Below the pieces are notes generated by a model. The model saw only the letters and a list, made by a program, of their open reading frames with translations, was not told the DNA's origin and searched no databases. The position numbers were made by a program, and so were the translations under genes. Source: Nonomuraea jabiensis (GTDB lineage: Bacteria > Actinomycetota > Actinomycetes > Streptosporangiales > Streptosporangiaceae). Taken from it: a stretch of 64,000 nt of DNA. This document shows, piece after piece, positions 44,736 through 52,976 of this stretch. Position 1 is the first letter of the stretch. The number at the start of each line of letters is the position of its first letter. The stretch lies in assembly GCF_014204795.1 (NCBI RefSeq), contig NZ_JACHMB010000001.1, positions 2,232,001 through 2,296,000 on the forward strand, written 5' to 3'.

Positions 44736-45134
44736 ATGTACCTTCCGCCGGAGTGGCCGCCCGAGGTGCGGCCGCCCAGCGTCCCTGACTGGGAGCTGTC
44801 CGCCACGACCTGGCTCCTGGACGCGCTCCCGCCGGACTACCGGCAGCACGAGGTTCTCCGGCGCCATCCGATCGCGCTGGTCAGCATGGCGAGCTATCAC
44901 GTCAACGCCGCCGTCGAGGCGGCCAGGACCGGCTACCGGAAGGCCGCCGTCGACCTGAAGGGGCACCTCCCGCCGCACGCCGTCGAGGCCGTACTCGACG
45001 TCTACCGGCACGAGGGCCCGCGCCTGGTCCGGCTGGCCCGCTCGATCGAGGTGGTCGGGCAGGCCCTGCGCGGAGAGCTCTTCACCGCGACCCTGCGCGG
45101 CCAGGGGCGGCGGAGGGGTCCCGCGCCGTCCTGA
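44736..45134 (+). CDS. conserved actinobacterial small protein, function unknown
   Basis: A 132-residue soluble protein beginning MYLPPEWPPEVRPPSVPDWE. After a Pro-rich start it is helical, with VSMASYHVNAAVEAARTGYR and a basic C-terminal tail RGQGRRRGPAPS. I recognise the style as a conserved hypothetical of actinomycetes but know no role. There is no membrane segment. It is divergent from L-2-hydroxyglutarate oxidase and convergent with the beta-propeller gene (nine bases apart). Confidence 0.75.
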   Translation: MYLPPEWPPEVRPPSVPDWELSATTWLLDALPPDYRQHEVLRRHPIALVSMASYHVNAAVEAARTGYRKAAVDLKGHLPPHAVEAVLDVYRHEGPRLVRLARSIEVVGQALRGELFTATLRGQGRRRGPAPS

Positions 45135-45143
45135 AGAGCCGGT

Positions 45144-46076
45144 TCAGGGCCGGGGGATGGCGACGGCGTCGTACGGCGTGTCCGGGGCCGGCGTCGTGTC
45201 GAAGCGGGCGTTCGGGAGGTACAACCGCGACCCGAAGGCGGCCACGGTCGCCGGCACGTCGAACCTGGGATCGCTCACCCGCCGCACGACGCGCCCCTCG
45301 GTCCCCGTCGCGTTCAGCCGCAGGACGGCCACGGCGTTGAGCCGGTTCTGCACCGCGTACAGCGTCCGGCCGCGCAGCAGCAGGCCGTCGCCCTCCCGCA
45401 GCGACTCGCCGTGCAGGTCCACCCGGCGGGTGGCGCCGGACGGGTCGACGCGGAACAGCCCGCCGGTGTTCGACTGCACGACGATCAGGCCCCGGCCGTC
45501 CGGGGTGGGCGTGATGCCGTTGGCGTTGAAGCCGTCGCCGTACTTCAGCTCCCCGGTGAGCGGGATCCGCACCGCGGTGGCGGGCAGCCGGTCGCCGCGC
45601 AGCGCCAGCTTGTAGAGCACCGGGTTGGTGGAGTCGGTGAACCACGCGGCGCCCTGGGTGAGGATGACGTCGTTGACGAACGCCGGGCCGGTGACCAGCC
45701 GGTAGGAGGCCAGCACCCGGCCGGTGCGGGAGTCGACCACCCGCGCGTCACCGCCCGTGCCGCCTGCCACGAACAGCCGCCCCCGCGAGTCGAGCTTCAT
45801 GCCGAGTGACGGCGTGCCGGGTCCGCGGCTGATGATCGCGCCGCGGCCGGTGCGCAGGTCGGCGCGGTAAATGGAGCCGTCGGCCATGGAGCTGATGAAG
45901 GCGAAGGGTCCGGCGCCGGTGGCGATGCCCTCGGGCTGGAAGCCGTCGGGCAGCGAGATCGAGGTCGGAAGCCTCCCTGCCCGCCGGTCCGAGTCCGCTC
46001 CGGCGGGGCCGCCCGTGGTGACAGCCAGCGCGAGCGCGGCGAGGATCGCGCCGAGGGCCCTGAACGATCGCGTCAC
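45144..46076 (-). CDS. secreted SMP-30/beta-propeller-like protein
   Basis: A 310-residue exported protein. The GTG start at 46076 overlaps the NmrA gene stop (GTGA). A signal peptide (residues 1-27, ending PAGADS) precedes propeller-like repeats such as GAGPFAFISSMADGSIYRAD, DSRGRLFVAGGTGG and TPDGRGLIVVQSNTGGLFRVD. The family includes lactonases and strictosidine synthase-like proteins. Residues for a metal-dependent lactonase centre are not clear. It is last in an MFS-NmrA-propeller operon. The role is unknown. Confidence 0.8.
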   Translation of the reverse strand: MTRSFRALGAILAALALAVTTGGPAGADSDRRAGRLPTSISLPDGFQPEGIATGAGPFAFISSMADGSIYRADLRTGRGAIISRGPGTPSLGMKLDSRGRLFVAGGTGGDARVVDSRTGRVLASYRLVTGPAFVNDVILTQGAAWFTDSTNPVLYKLALRGDRLPATAVRIPLTGELKYGDGFNANGITPTPDGRGLIVVQSNTGGLFRVDPSGATRRVDLHGESLREGDGLLLRGRTLYAVQNRLNAVAVLRLNATGTEGRVVRRVSDPRFDVPATVAAFGSRLYLPNARFDTTPAPDTPYDAVAIPRP

Positions 46077-46978
46077 TTGCCACCTCCGGCCGAAGTGAAC
46101 GCCGAGGTGAACGCCGAGGCGTGGTCGCGGGCGAAGTCGGCGATGTCGCGCGGAGGGCGGCCGAGAAGGCCGGCGACCGTGTCGGTGGTGAAGTCGCCCC
46201 AGCCGGAGGCGTACGCCTGCGCGTACTCCTCCAGCATGTCGACGATCCATACCGGGACGCCGTAGCCGAGCAGCGTCTTGCGCTTGGCGTCGTCGCCGAC
46301 CGGCAGGTACGTGACGGACCTGCCGAGAGCGAGCCCCAATTGCTCGGCAACCTCGTCGAACGTCAGCGAGCGCGGGCCGGTGAGCGTGTACGTCTCGCCG
46401 TGGTGGCGATCCGGGTCGTCGAGGAGCACGCGGGCGGCGCACTCGGCGATGTCGCGTACGTCGATCATGCCGATCCGCGCCGAGGCCAGGTTCAGCGAGA
46501 ACGTGCCGGTGGCGGCGATGTCACCCGCCTCGTTCAGCAGGTTCTGCATGAACCAGTGCGGGCGCAGGATCGTCCAGCGCATGCCCCACCGTTCGAGCTC
46601 CTGGTCGGACAGCGCGTGCAGCCTGCCGCTGCGGTTCGGCGCGTCGTGCGCCGCGCCGACGACGGACAGGCGGACGACGCGCTCCACGCCGGCCCGGCGG
46701 GCGGCCCACACGGCGTTCATGCTGTTCTCCGGGGCGCGCGGGCCGTTCGGGGTCAGCAGCCACACGTCCCGCACGCCCTCGAAGGCGGGCGGCAGCGACC
46801 GGGCGTCGTCGAGATCACCGGCGAAGACCTCGACTCCCCGCTCGGACAGCCCGCCCGCGCGGGACTCGTCGCGGACGAGGGCGCGAAGGCCGACATCGGC
46901 TCCTTCCAGCGCCTCGATCAGCGCGGTGGACACGGTCCCGGTGGCCCCGGTGATCAGTACGGTGCGTGACACGCTCAT
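46073..46978 (-). CDS. NmrA-like NAD(P)-binding protein
   Basis: A 301-residue atypical SDR. The cofactor motif is VLITGATGTVSTALIEAL, then VFAGDLDD and VWLLTPNG. The substrate region carries RWTILRPHWFMQNLL and YTLTGPRSLTFDEVAEQLG, as in QorB/NmrA proteins that bind NAD(P) and act as sensors or quinone reductases. The start 46978 overlaps the MFS stop and its own stop overlaps the propeller gene. It probably helps handle the compound that the MFS exports. Confidence 0.87.
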   Translation of the reverse strand: MSVSRTVLITGATGTVSTALIEALEGADVGLRALVRDESRAGGLSERGVEVFAGDLDDARSLPPAFEGVRDVWLLTPNGPRAPENSMNAVWAARRAGVERVVRLSVVGAAHDAPNRSGRLHALSDQELERWGMRWTILRPHWFMQNLLNEAGDIAATGTFSLNLASARIGMIDVRDIAECAARVLLDDPDRHHGETYTLTGPRSLTFDEVAEQLGLALGRSVTYLPVGDDAKRKTLLGYGVPVWIVDMLEEYAQAYASGWGDFTTDTVAGLLGRPPRDIADFARDHASAFTSAFTSAGGGK

Positions 46979-48225
46979 TCTCCTTTGGCAGTGGCAGGGG
47001 TACGGGGCGCGGTCTTCGGGGGCTCGCCCGCCGGCCGCTTGACGGTGATGCGTTCCAGGGCCCAGAGCACGACGGTCCCGGCCGAAAGGGCGGCGCCCAG
47101 GACGAACACGCCGCTCCAGCCCCCGTGCACCCAGACCACGGACGCCAGCGCGGACCCCACCGCGCCCCCGGCGAAGAAGACGGTGAGGAAGGCCGAGTTG
47201 ATCCGGTTGCGGGCCTCGGGCCGCAGCGCGAAGAGGACGTTCTGGCTGCTGTTGAGCACCGCCTGATGCGCCAGGTCCAGCACGACCACGCCGGCGAGCA
47301 GCCAGATCAGGGACCGCGCCCCCGCCGCGAGCGCCAGCCAGGACGCCACCAGCAGCACCGTCCCGGCGCCGGTCACGACCTGTACGCGTCCGCGGTCGGC
47401 CAGCCGCCCCGCGACTGTGGCCGTCAGCGCGCCCACGACCCCGACCAGTCCGAACAGGCCGATGGCCGGCTCCGTCCAGTCGTACGGCGAGCCCGACAGC
47501 AGGAAGGTCAGCGCCGTCCACAGCACGCTGAACGAGGCGAGGCTCAACGCGCCGATGCCCGCCCGCCACCGCAGCAGCGGCTCGTACCGGAACATCGCCA
47601 CCGTCGAGCGCAGCAGGCCGAGGTAGGTCAGGCGGCCGCCGTCCCCGCCGAGCCGGGGCAGGAACGTACGCAGCAGCACGGCCATCAGCGCCATCAGGGC
47701 CGCGTTCACCCAGTAGACCGTCCGCCACCCGCCCAGCTCCGACAGGGCGCCGGACGCGGTGCGCGCCAGCAACAGCCCGAGCATCAGCCCGGTCATCACG
47801 GTGCCGACCACCCGGCCACGCTCGGCGGGGTTCGCCAGCGTCGCCGCGAACGGCACCACGACCTGAGCGCCCACCGAGGTCAGCGCGGTCAGGGCGGTAC
47901 CGGCCAGGAGCACCGTGCCGTTGGGGGCCATGGCCGACACCAGCAGGAACACCGCGGTCGCCGCGTAGAGCGCCACCGCCAGCCGCCGCCGCTCCACCAG
48001 ATCGCCGAGCGGCACCAGCAGGATCAGCCCCAGCGCGTACCCGCCCTGCGCGGCCGTCACCACCAGTGCCGCCTGCGACGGCCCGACGTCCAGCTCCCGG
48101 CCGATCAGGTCAAGCAGCGGCTGCGCGAAGTAGTTTCCGGCGACCGCCAACCCGGTCGCCACTGACATGAGCAGGAGCAGACCGCGCGACAGGCGGCCGT
48201 CCGTTCGAGGTCTCATCGCCGTCAT
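46975..48225 (-). CDS. MFS transporter, drug-efflux type
   Basis: A 416-residue transporter with 12 helices. The opening SVATGLAVAGNYFAQPLLD and [20 protein letters not shown] (motif A) match the YtbD/YdeR group of drug/H+ antiporters. It is first gene of a three-gene operon with overlapping ends. The 90 bases upstream hold two GATCG-containing runs near 48284-48306 that could bind a regulator, but no regulator gene is adjacent. Confidence 0.9.
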   Translation of the reverse strand: MTAMRPRTDGRLSRGLLLLMSVATGLAVAGNYFAQPLLDLIGRELDVGPSQAALVVTAAQGGYALGLILLVPLGDLVERRRLAVALYAATAVFLLVSAMAPNGTVLLAGTALTALTSVGAQVVVPFAATLANPAERGRVVGTVMTGLMLGLLLARTASGALSELGGWRTVYWVNAALMALMAVLLRTFLPRLGGDGGRLTYLGLLRSTVAMFRYEPLLRWRAGIGALSLASFSVLWTALTFLLSGSPYDWTEPAIGLFGLVGVVGALTATVAGRLADRGRVQVVTGAGTVLLVASWLALAAGARSLIWLLAGVVVLDLAHQAVLNSSQNVLFALRPEARNRINSAFLTVFFAGGAVGSALASVVWVHGGWSGVFVLGAALSAGTVVLWALERITVKRPAGEPPKTAPRTPATAKGE

Positions 48226-48315
48226 GCGGACAGCCTGGGCGATGGGGCATCAATGAGTCCAACGCATGTTTTTCATCGGAACGATCGCGTTTCACGATCG
48301 ATCATTCCGGGGGGT

Positions 48316-49344
48316 TCAGCGGGTGCGGCGGGCGATGAAGGTGATGGTGCCCAGGGCGGTCGCGGCGGCGGCGATCCAGATGAGGATGTCCTTGGCCGTT
48401 AAGCCGGTCGCGCCCGCCTCGACGGCCGCCTGGGAGGCCGCGCCCGGGTCCTTCGCGGGGGCCTGCCGCGCGGCCGCGGTCGGGCTGGGAGTGGGGGTGG
48501 TGGCGGGGCGGGCGGTGGCGGGGATCGTGACGCGGTAGACCGGGCTCCGGGGCCCCTCCGTGCCGGTGAGGAGGTACTTGCCGTCCGCCGTGTACGCGAT
48601 CGACTCCGCCTGCTTCAGCGCCGGCATCGACACCCTGCTGATCATCTCGCCCGACGGGCGGTAGAGGGTGGCCGAGAAGTAGGTGCGGATGACGTACGAG
48701 GAGCCGTCGGGGGCGTAGGCGGCGTCCGTGGCCATGAGGGGCGCGGTGGTCACCTTGCGCAGGACGTTCGGCTTGTCGGTACGGAGCTTCTTCGGCGCGG
48801 CGTAGACGGACCCCGAGAACTCCTTGGACACCACGTAGAGGCGCCCCGTCTTGGGGTTGATCATGATGCCTTCCGCGTTGCGGCCGCCGTCGGCGTAGCG
48901 GAAGCGGTAGCGGGTCGCGGGCAGGGTGGCGTCCTTGATGGTCTGGGGCTCCACCACGCGGTAGATGGAGACGTCCGGCCAGGCCCCGTTGAGGTTGTCG
49001 CCGATGTCCGCGAACCACAGCGTGGCCTGCCCCGTGGCCGGGTCCTTGGTCGCGGCCATGGCCTCCCAGTCTCTCGCCTGGGCGCCCCGCACCTGGAACG
49101 TGGCCCGCGTCCGCCCCTTGCCGTCCACGGCGTAGAAGGTGGGGCTGGCGGAGCTGTCGTTGTGCGTGTAGTAGATGTCCGCGTGCGTCGGCGAGACGGC
49201 CAGGCCGCTGGACTCCGTGATCTTCGGGTCCTTGAAGGTGAAAAGCTTCTCCATCCCCTCGTCCGCCACCGCCGCACGGGCGGGAACGGTGAACAGCACA
49301 CAGGTGGCCATCGCCACAGCCCCCGCGGCGGCCAGCGCCCGCAT
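48316..49344 (-). CDS. secreted beta-propeller-like protein with C-terminal membrane anchor
   Basis: A 342-residue protein. A signal peptide (residues 1-23, ending PARAAV) is followed by a propeller-like domain with repeats such as SSGLAVSPTHADIYYTHND and MINPKTGRLYVVSKEFSG. A Pro/Thr linker and a helix (ILIWIAAAATALGTITFI) before a basic tail anchor it to the cell surface. ATG 49344 follows GGAG. It carries a TTA codon at 48400-48402. It is divergent from the ECF sigma gene. The function is unknown; it lacks an LPXTG motif. Confidence 0.82.
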   Translation of the reverse strand: MRALAAAGAVAMATCVLFTVPARAAVADEGMEKLFTFKDPKITESSGLAVSPTHADIYYTHNDSSASPTFYAVDGKGRTRATFQVRGAQARDWEAMAATKDPATGQATLWFADIGDNLNGAWPDVSIYRVVEPQTIKDATLPATRYRFRYADGGRNAEGIMINPKTGRLYVVSKEFSGSVYAAPKKLRTDKPNVLRKVTTAPLMATDAAYAPDGSSYVIRTYFSATLYRPSGEMISRVSMPALKQAESIAYTADGKYLLTGTEGPRSPVYRVTIPATARPATTPTPSPTAAARQAPAKDPGAASQAAVEAGATGLTAKDILIWIAAAATALGTITFIARRTR

Positions 49345-49448
49345 CACTCCATCCCCCACTCCGACATCATGCCCCACGAGTCGCCGCGCAAGACCGACCT
49401 CCAACGCCGCCGCTCGTGTCCGCGTTGATAGCGGGTGGAAGGAGAGGC

Positions 49449-49976
49449 ATGGACCCATATGAGGGCTTCAGGGAGTTTGTCCGTGGGCGCCAGCACGCGC
49501 TGATGCGTACCGCGTACCTGCTCACCGGCAACGCCCCGCAGGCCGAGGATCTGCTGCAGACCGTTCTGATGCGGACCGCCAGGCACTGGCGGAAGCTGAT
49601 GAAGGACGGCAATCCGGAGGCGTACGTCCGCAGGGCGCTCGTCAACGAGCACATCTCCTGGCGGCGGCGCAGGCGCGCCAAGGAGACGCTCACCGCGTAC
49701 CCGCCGGAGATCGAGCACGGGGCCGGCCCCGAGGAGGAGAGCCTGCACCGCATGGCGCTGCAGCGGGCCCTCCTGCGCCTGACGCCCCGGCAGCGGGCCG
49801 TGCTGGTGCTGCGGTACTACGAGGACCGCAGCGTCGACGAGACCGCCGACCTGCTCGGCTGCTCGCCCGGCACGGTCAAGAGCCAGACCAGCCACGCGCT
49901 CGGCCGCTTACGCGTCCTCGCCCCCGAGCTGGCCGAACTGCTCCACGACGTCGATCCCGAGGAGGTCTACCGATGA
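49449..49976 (+). CDS. SigE-family ECF RNA polymerase sigma factor
   Basis: A 175-residue SigE-type sigma factor. Region 2 has RTAYLLTGNAPQAEDLLQTV and the region 4 motif is RYYEDRSVDETADLLGCSPG. ATG 49449 follows an AAGGAGAGG site and is preferred to an earlier in-frame start. A TTA Leu codon is at 49908 (residue 154). It overlaps the next membrane protein gene by four bases, the arrangement seen in sigma/anti-sigma pairs. Confidence 0.92.
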   Translation: MDPYEGFREFVRGRQHALMRTAYLLTGNAPQAEDLLQTVLMRTARHWRKLMKDGNPEAYVRRALVNEHISWRRRRRAKETLTAYPPEIEHGAGPEEESLHRMALQRALLRLTPRQRAVLVLRYYEDRSVDETADLLGCSPGTVKSQTSHALGRLRVLAPELAELLHDVDPEEVYR

Positions 49977-51118
49977 CCCGGTTCCGTGACGAGCTCCACC
50001 TGATCGCCGCCCAGGCGCCCGAGGTCGACCTGACCGAGCGGGTGGTGCGGGGGGCGCGCAGGCGGAAGGCGGCGACGCTCGGCTCGGCGCTGGCGTCGCT
50101 GGTCGCGGCGGCGCTCACGGCCACCGTCCTGATCACCACGCCGGGCGGCGCCACGTTCAGCGGCGAGATCGCGGATGCGCTGCCCGCCTCCGGCGTGGAC
50201 CCGGCCGCGTACGCGTACTACGACTTCTGCGGCAAGGAGTGGACCCCGAAGAACACCCGGGACTTCGGCACGGAATGCGCCCAGTGGCGGCTGGTGACCC
50301 GGACCGGCGGGAGCTTCCGGATGCCCGAGGCGCTCAGCGTGTACACCGAGCAGGTCCCCGAGAACTACATGAACACCGGCGGCCCTCTGACGATCTCCTC
50401 GGACGGGAAGCGGGTGGCGTACTACAGCGAGAAGGACCAGAAGTTCGCGGTCCGGGATCTGGCCGACGGCCGCATCTGGCTCACCCCGCAGACCGTCACG
50501 CGGGAGACGATGGTGAAGAACGGGGTGGTGCTGGTGCTCTCGCCCGACGGGCGCTTTCTCGGCCCGCTGGCCCGGAAGAGCTCGGTGGTGGACATGGAGA
50601 CGGGCCAGGTGACCGAGATCCCCGAGGGGTGGCGCGTGCGCCGGATCGGCAACGGCGGGAGTCCGATCGTGGTCACTGACGGCAAGGACCGGCTGGGGCT
50701 GTTCGAGGACGGGAAGGTGACGCCGTTGAACCAGATTTCGGCGCAGGTAAGCGAGCTGTCCGCGGACGGGCGCACGCTGACCTACCTCGATGGCCAGGAG
50801 GTCAAGGACCACGTCGTGACCCACGACTTCGACGCGATCGTCACCCTCGACGTCACCACCGGCAAGGTCCTGTCCAGGGCGGAGTTCACCGACGTACCGA
50901 AGGGCTTCCGTTTCCCGCGGATCGGCGGCTGGCACAGCCCTACGGAAGTGGTGCTCAGCGACGTGCTGCGCGACACGTCCTGGGGGGGCAAGAAGAACGG
51001 CATGCCCACGCTGGGCGACGCCACGTACGCGATCGACGTCAACACCGGCCGGATCCGCAAGCTCGACGAGTACACGTACAAGGCCTGGGCGGGCGACCTC
51101 GTCCTGCCGGGGTTCTAG
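49973..51118 (+). CDS. membrane protein with extracellular propeller-like domain, sigma partner
   Basis: A 381-residue protein translated with the sigma factor (ATGA). The cytoplasmic N-terminus (about 1-35) contains LIAAQAPEVDLTERVVRGAR and a basic run, then one membrane helix (36-56). The outer part contains repeated blades such as GGPLTISSDGKRVAYYSEKD and VLVLSPDGRFLGPLA, of WD40/TolB type. It lacks the zinc anti-sigma motif. The layout suggests a regulator that senses outside signals with a propeller, but this is inferred from genomic position. Confidence 0.72.
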   Translation: MTRFRDELHLIAAQAPEVDLTERVVRGARRRKAATLGSALASLVAAALTATVLITTPGGATFSGEIADALPASGVDPAAYAYYDFCGKEWTPKNTRDFGTECAQWRLVTRTGGSFRMPEALSVYTEQVPENYMNTGGPLTISSDGKRVAYYSEKDQKFAVRDLADGRIWLTPQTVTRETMVKNGVVLVLSPDGRFLGPLARKSSVVDMETGQVTEIPEGWRVRRIGNGGSPIVVTDGKDRLGLFEDGKVTPLNQISAQVSELSADGRTLTYLDGQEVKDHVVTHDFDAIVTLDVTTGKVLSRAEFTDVPKGFRFPRIGGWHSPTEVVLSDVLRDTSWGGKKNGMPTLGDATYAIDVNTGRIRKLDEYTYKAWAGDLVLPGF

Positions 51119-51268
51119 CCGACGAGGACCCGGCCCACCTTGGCGCTGTGGCGGTGGAAACCGGTGCCCTGGAGCACCACCAGGAGCCCGTTGGCCACCG
51201 CCATGGCCGCCCACAGGCACGCGGAGGTCCGGCAGCGCTCCATTCAGGATCATGGACCTGGTGTATGG

Positions 51269-51286
51269 CCTGGAGCGCACTCCAGG
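51269..51286. promoter_or_regulatory. palindromic operator before aldo/keto reductase
   Basis: CCTGGAG at 51269-51275 and CTCCAGG at 51280-51286 are exact complements around CGCA. The palindrome ends 17 bases before the ATG, where a repressor or MerR-type activator would act. No regulator gene is adjacent. Confidence 0.6.
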
Positions 51287-51303
51287 TCTTTAGGGTTGAA
51301 GTC

Positions 51304-52272
51304 ATGGATTACGTCAACCTCGGACGCAGTGGCCTCCAGGTGAGTCCGCTCTGCCTCGGCACCATGAACTTCGGCCCCCTGACCACGGAGGAAGACTCCT
51401 TCGCGATCATGGACCGGGCCCTGGAGCTGGGGATCAACTTCTTCGACACGGCCAACGTGTACGGCTGGAAGCTGGGCGAGGGCATCACCGAGCAGATCAT
51501 CGGCCGGTGGTTCGCCCAGGGCGGCGGGCGCCGGGAGAAGACCGTCATCGCGACCAAGCTCAACGGCAAGATGAGCGACTGGCCCAACGACCAGAAGCTG
51601 TCCGCCCTCAACATCCGCAGGGCCTGCGACGCCTCGCTGAAGCGGCTGCAGACCGACTACATCGACATCTACCAGGCGCACCACGTCGACCGGGACACCC
51701 CGTACGAGGAGTTCTGGGAGGCGATGGACGTCCTGCGCCAGCAGGGCAAGATCGTCTACGTGGGGTCGTCCAACTTCGCCGGCTGGCACATCGCCAAGGC
51801 CCAGGAGGCGGCCGCCCGGCGTAACGTCAACGGCCTCATCAGCGAGCAGTCCCACTACAACCTCCTCACCCGCACGGTCGAGCTCGAGGTGCTGCCCGCG
51901 TGCGAGGACTACGGGCTCGGCGTGATCCCGTGGAGCCCGCTGGCCGGCGGCCTGCTCGGCGGCGTGCTGCGCAAGATCGACAAGGGCCGCTCGGCCTCCG
52001 AGCACATGGTCAAGCAGCTCGAGAAGCACCGCGACAAGATCGAGCAGTACGAGAAGCTCTGCGACGAGCTGGGCGAGGACCCGGCGTACGTGGCCCTGGC
52101 CTGGCTGCTCAAGCAGCGGGCGGTGGTCGCGCCGATCATCGGCCCGCGCACCCTGGAGCAGCTCGAGGGCAGCCTGCGCACCCTGGAGATCGACCTCGAC
52201 GAGGCCACGCTGGCCCGTCTCGACGAGATCTTCCCCGGCCACCGCACGGCCCCGGAGGACTACGCCTGGTAG
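51304..52272 (+). CDS. aldo/keto reductase
   Basis: A 322-residue NADPH-dependent reductase of the AKR type related to YajO/Tas proteins. The catalytic Asp and Tyr are in FFDTANVYGW, Lys in IATKLN and His in YQAHHVDR. NADP-binding motifs are VGSSNFAGWH and IIGPRTLEQLEGSL. ATG 51304 fits the family start (MDYVNLGRSGLQVSPLCLG). The 185 bases upstream carry a palindrome near 51277 and no obvious gene. It ends one base from the convergent small ORF 52274-52357. Confidence 0.93.
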   Translation: MDYVNLGRSGLQVSPLCLGTMNFGPLTTEEDSFAIMDRALELGINFFDTANVYGWKLGEGITEQIIGRWFAQGGGRREKTVIATKLNGKMSDWPNDQKLSALNIRRACDASLKRLQTDYIDIYQAHHVDRDTPYEEFWEAMDVLRQQGKIVYVGSSNFAGWHIAKAQEAAARRNVNGLISEQSHYNLLTRTVELEVLPACEDYGLGVIPWSPLAGGLLGGVLRKIDKGRSASEHMVKQLEKHRDKIEQYEKLCDELGEDPAYVALAWLLKQRAVVAPIIGPRTLEQLEGSLRTLEIDLDEATLARLDEIFPGHRTAPEDYAW

Positions 52273-52273
52273 C

Positions 52274-52357
52274 TCAGGTCACCAGGGCGCCGACGACGAC
52301 GATGAGCAGCAGCAGGCCGAGCACAATGGGCAACAGCCACATGCGAGGACGATCCAC
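52274..52357 (-). CDS. 27-residue single-helix membrane peptide
   Basis: GTG 52357 opens a 27-codon frame: a polar pentapeptide DRPRM-like start, then one hydrophobic helix (LLPIVLGLLLLIVVVGALVT) to the C-terminus. It begins 10 bases after the stop of the ThpR gene, in the same direction, and ends just before the aldo/keto reductase end. Codon use fits coding sequence, though a helix this Leu/Val-rich could arise by chance. Too short for usual gene finders. Confidence 0.45.
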   Translation of the reverse strand: MDRPRMWLLPIVLGLLLLIVVVGALVT

Positions 52358-52367
52358 GGTCTGGAGC

Positions 52368-52925
52368 CTAGCCCTGCCCTGAGGGTGCGAGCGCCCATTC
52401 GGCGAGTGACTCGTACCTCACCTGGGGTCCTGTATGGCTGCGGACGAGACGGACCTGCTCCGCCCGCCACGGCGAGCCGCTGAACCCGGACAGCGACTCG
52501 ACCAGCGGGCGCAGGTCCGTCTCCGTCTTGGCGCGGGCCAGCGTGAGGTGCGGGTGGAACCGTTTCTCATCGGTCTGTACGGCCCCCGCCCGCCGGGCGC
52601 CCGCCTTGACCGAGTCAGCCAGCCTCGTCATGGAGTCGCCCGTGACGCCCACCCAGAAGACCCTGGCCCGGCGGGCGGAGGAGAAGGCGCCGAAGCCGTC
52701 GAAGGCCAGGTCGAGCACGCTGTAGCGGCGTACGGCGCGGGCAAGGCGCTCCTCCAGCTCGGGCAGCACCCGCTCGGGCACCTCGCCGAAGAAGCCCAGC
52801 GTGATGTGCCAGGTGGCACGGTCGGGCCAGCGCAGCCCCGGCACCTGCCCGACGTGCGGCGCGATGGCGCGCGAGATCTCGTCCAGGATCTCGTCGGGCG
52901 GCACCAGCGCCGCGAACAGCCTCAT
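52368..52925 (-). CDS. thpR: RNA 2',3'-cyclic phosphodiesterase (ThpR/LigT family)
   Basis: A 185-residue 2H phosphoesterase. The two catalytic HxTx motifs are WHITLGF and HPHLTLAR. The order MRLFAALVPPDEI at the start is standard. The enzyme opens 2',3'-cyclic phosphates on RNA to 2'-phosphates and can ligate 2'-5' tRNA halves in vitro. It is downstream of the MFS gene by 51 bases. A short peptide gene follows after 10 bases. Confidence 0.93.
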   Translation of the reverse strand: MRLFAALVPPDEILDEISRAIAPHVGQVPGLRWPDRATWHITLGFFGEVPERVLPELEERLARAVRRYSVLDLAFDGFGAFSSARRARVFWVGVTGDSMTRLADSVKAGARRAGAVQTDEKRFHPHLTLARAKTETDLRPLVESLSGFSGSPWRAEQVRLVRSHTGPQVRYESLAEWALAPSGQG

Positions 52926-52976
52926 ACCACCTGATTGTCTCTTGCCCAGCCGCCGCCCGAGCCCCAGGGTGGGCGC

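Noticed and set aside
48284..48306. GATCG-containing runs before the MFS gene
   Set aside because: The arms match imperfectly, and there is no neighbouring regulator to suggest an operator.
49967..51280. Long minus-strand frame of 437 codons
   Set aside because: It mirrors the membrane protein gene on the plus strand. Its product is rich in Arg, Pro and Gly without any domain, a usual shadow in GC-rich DNA.
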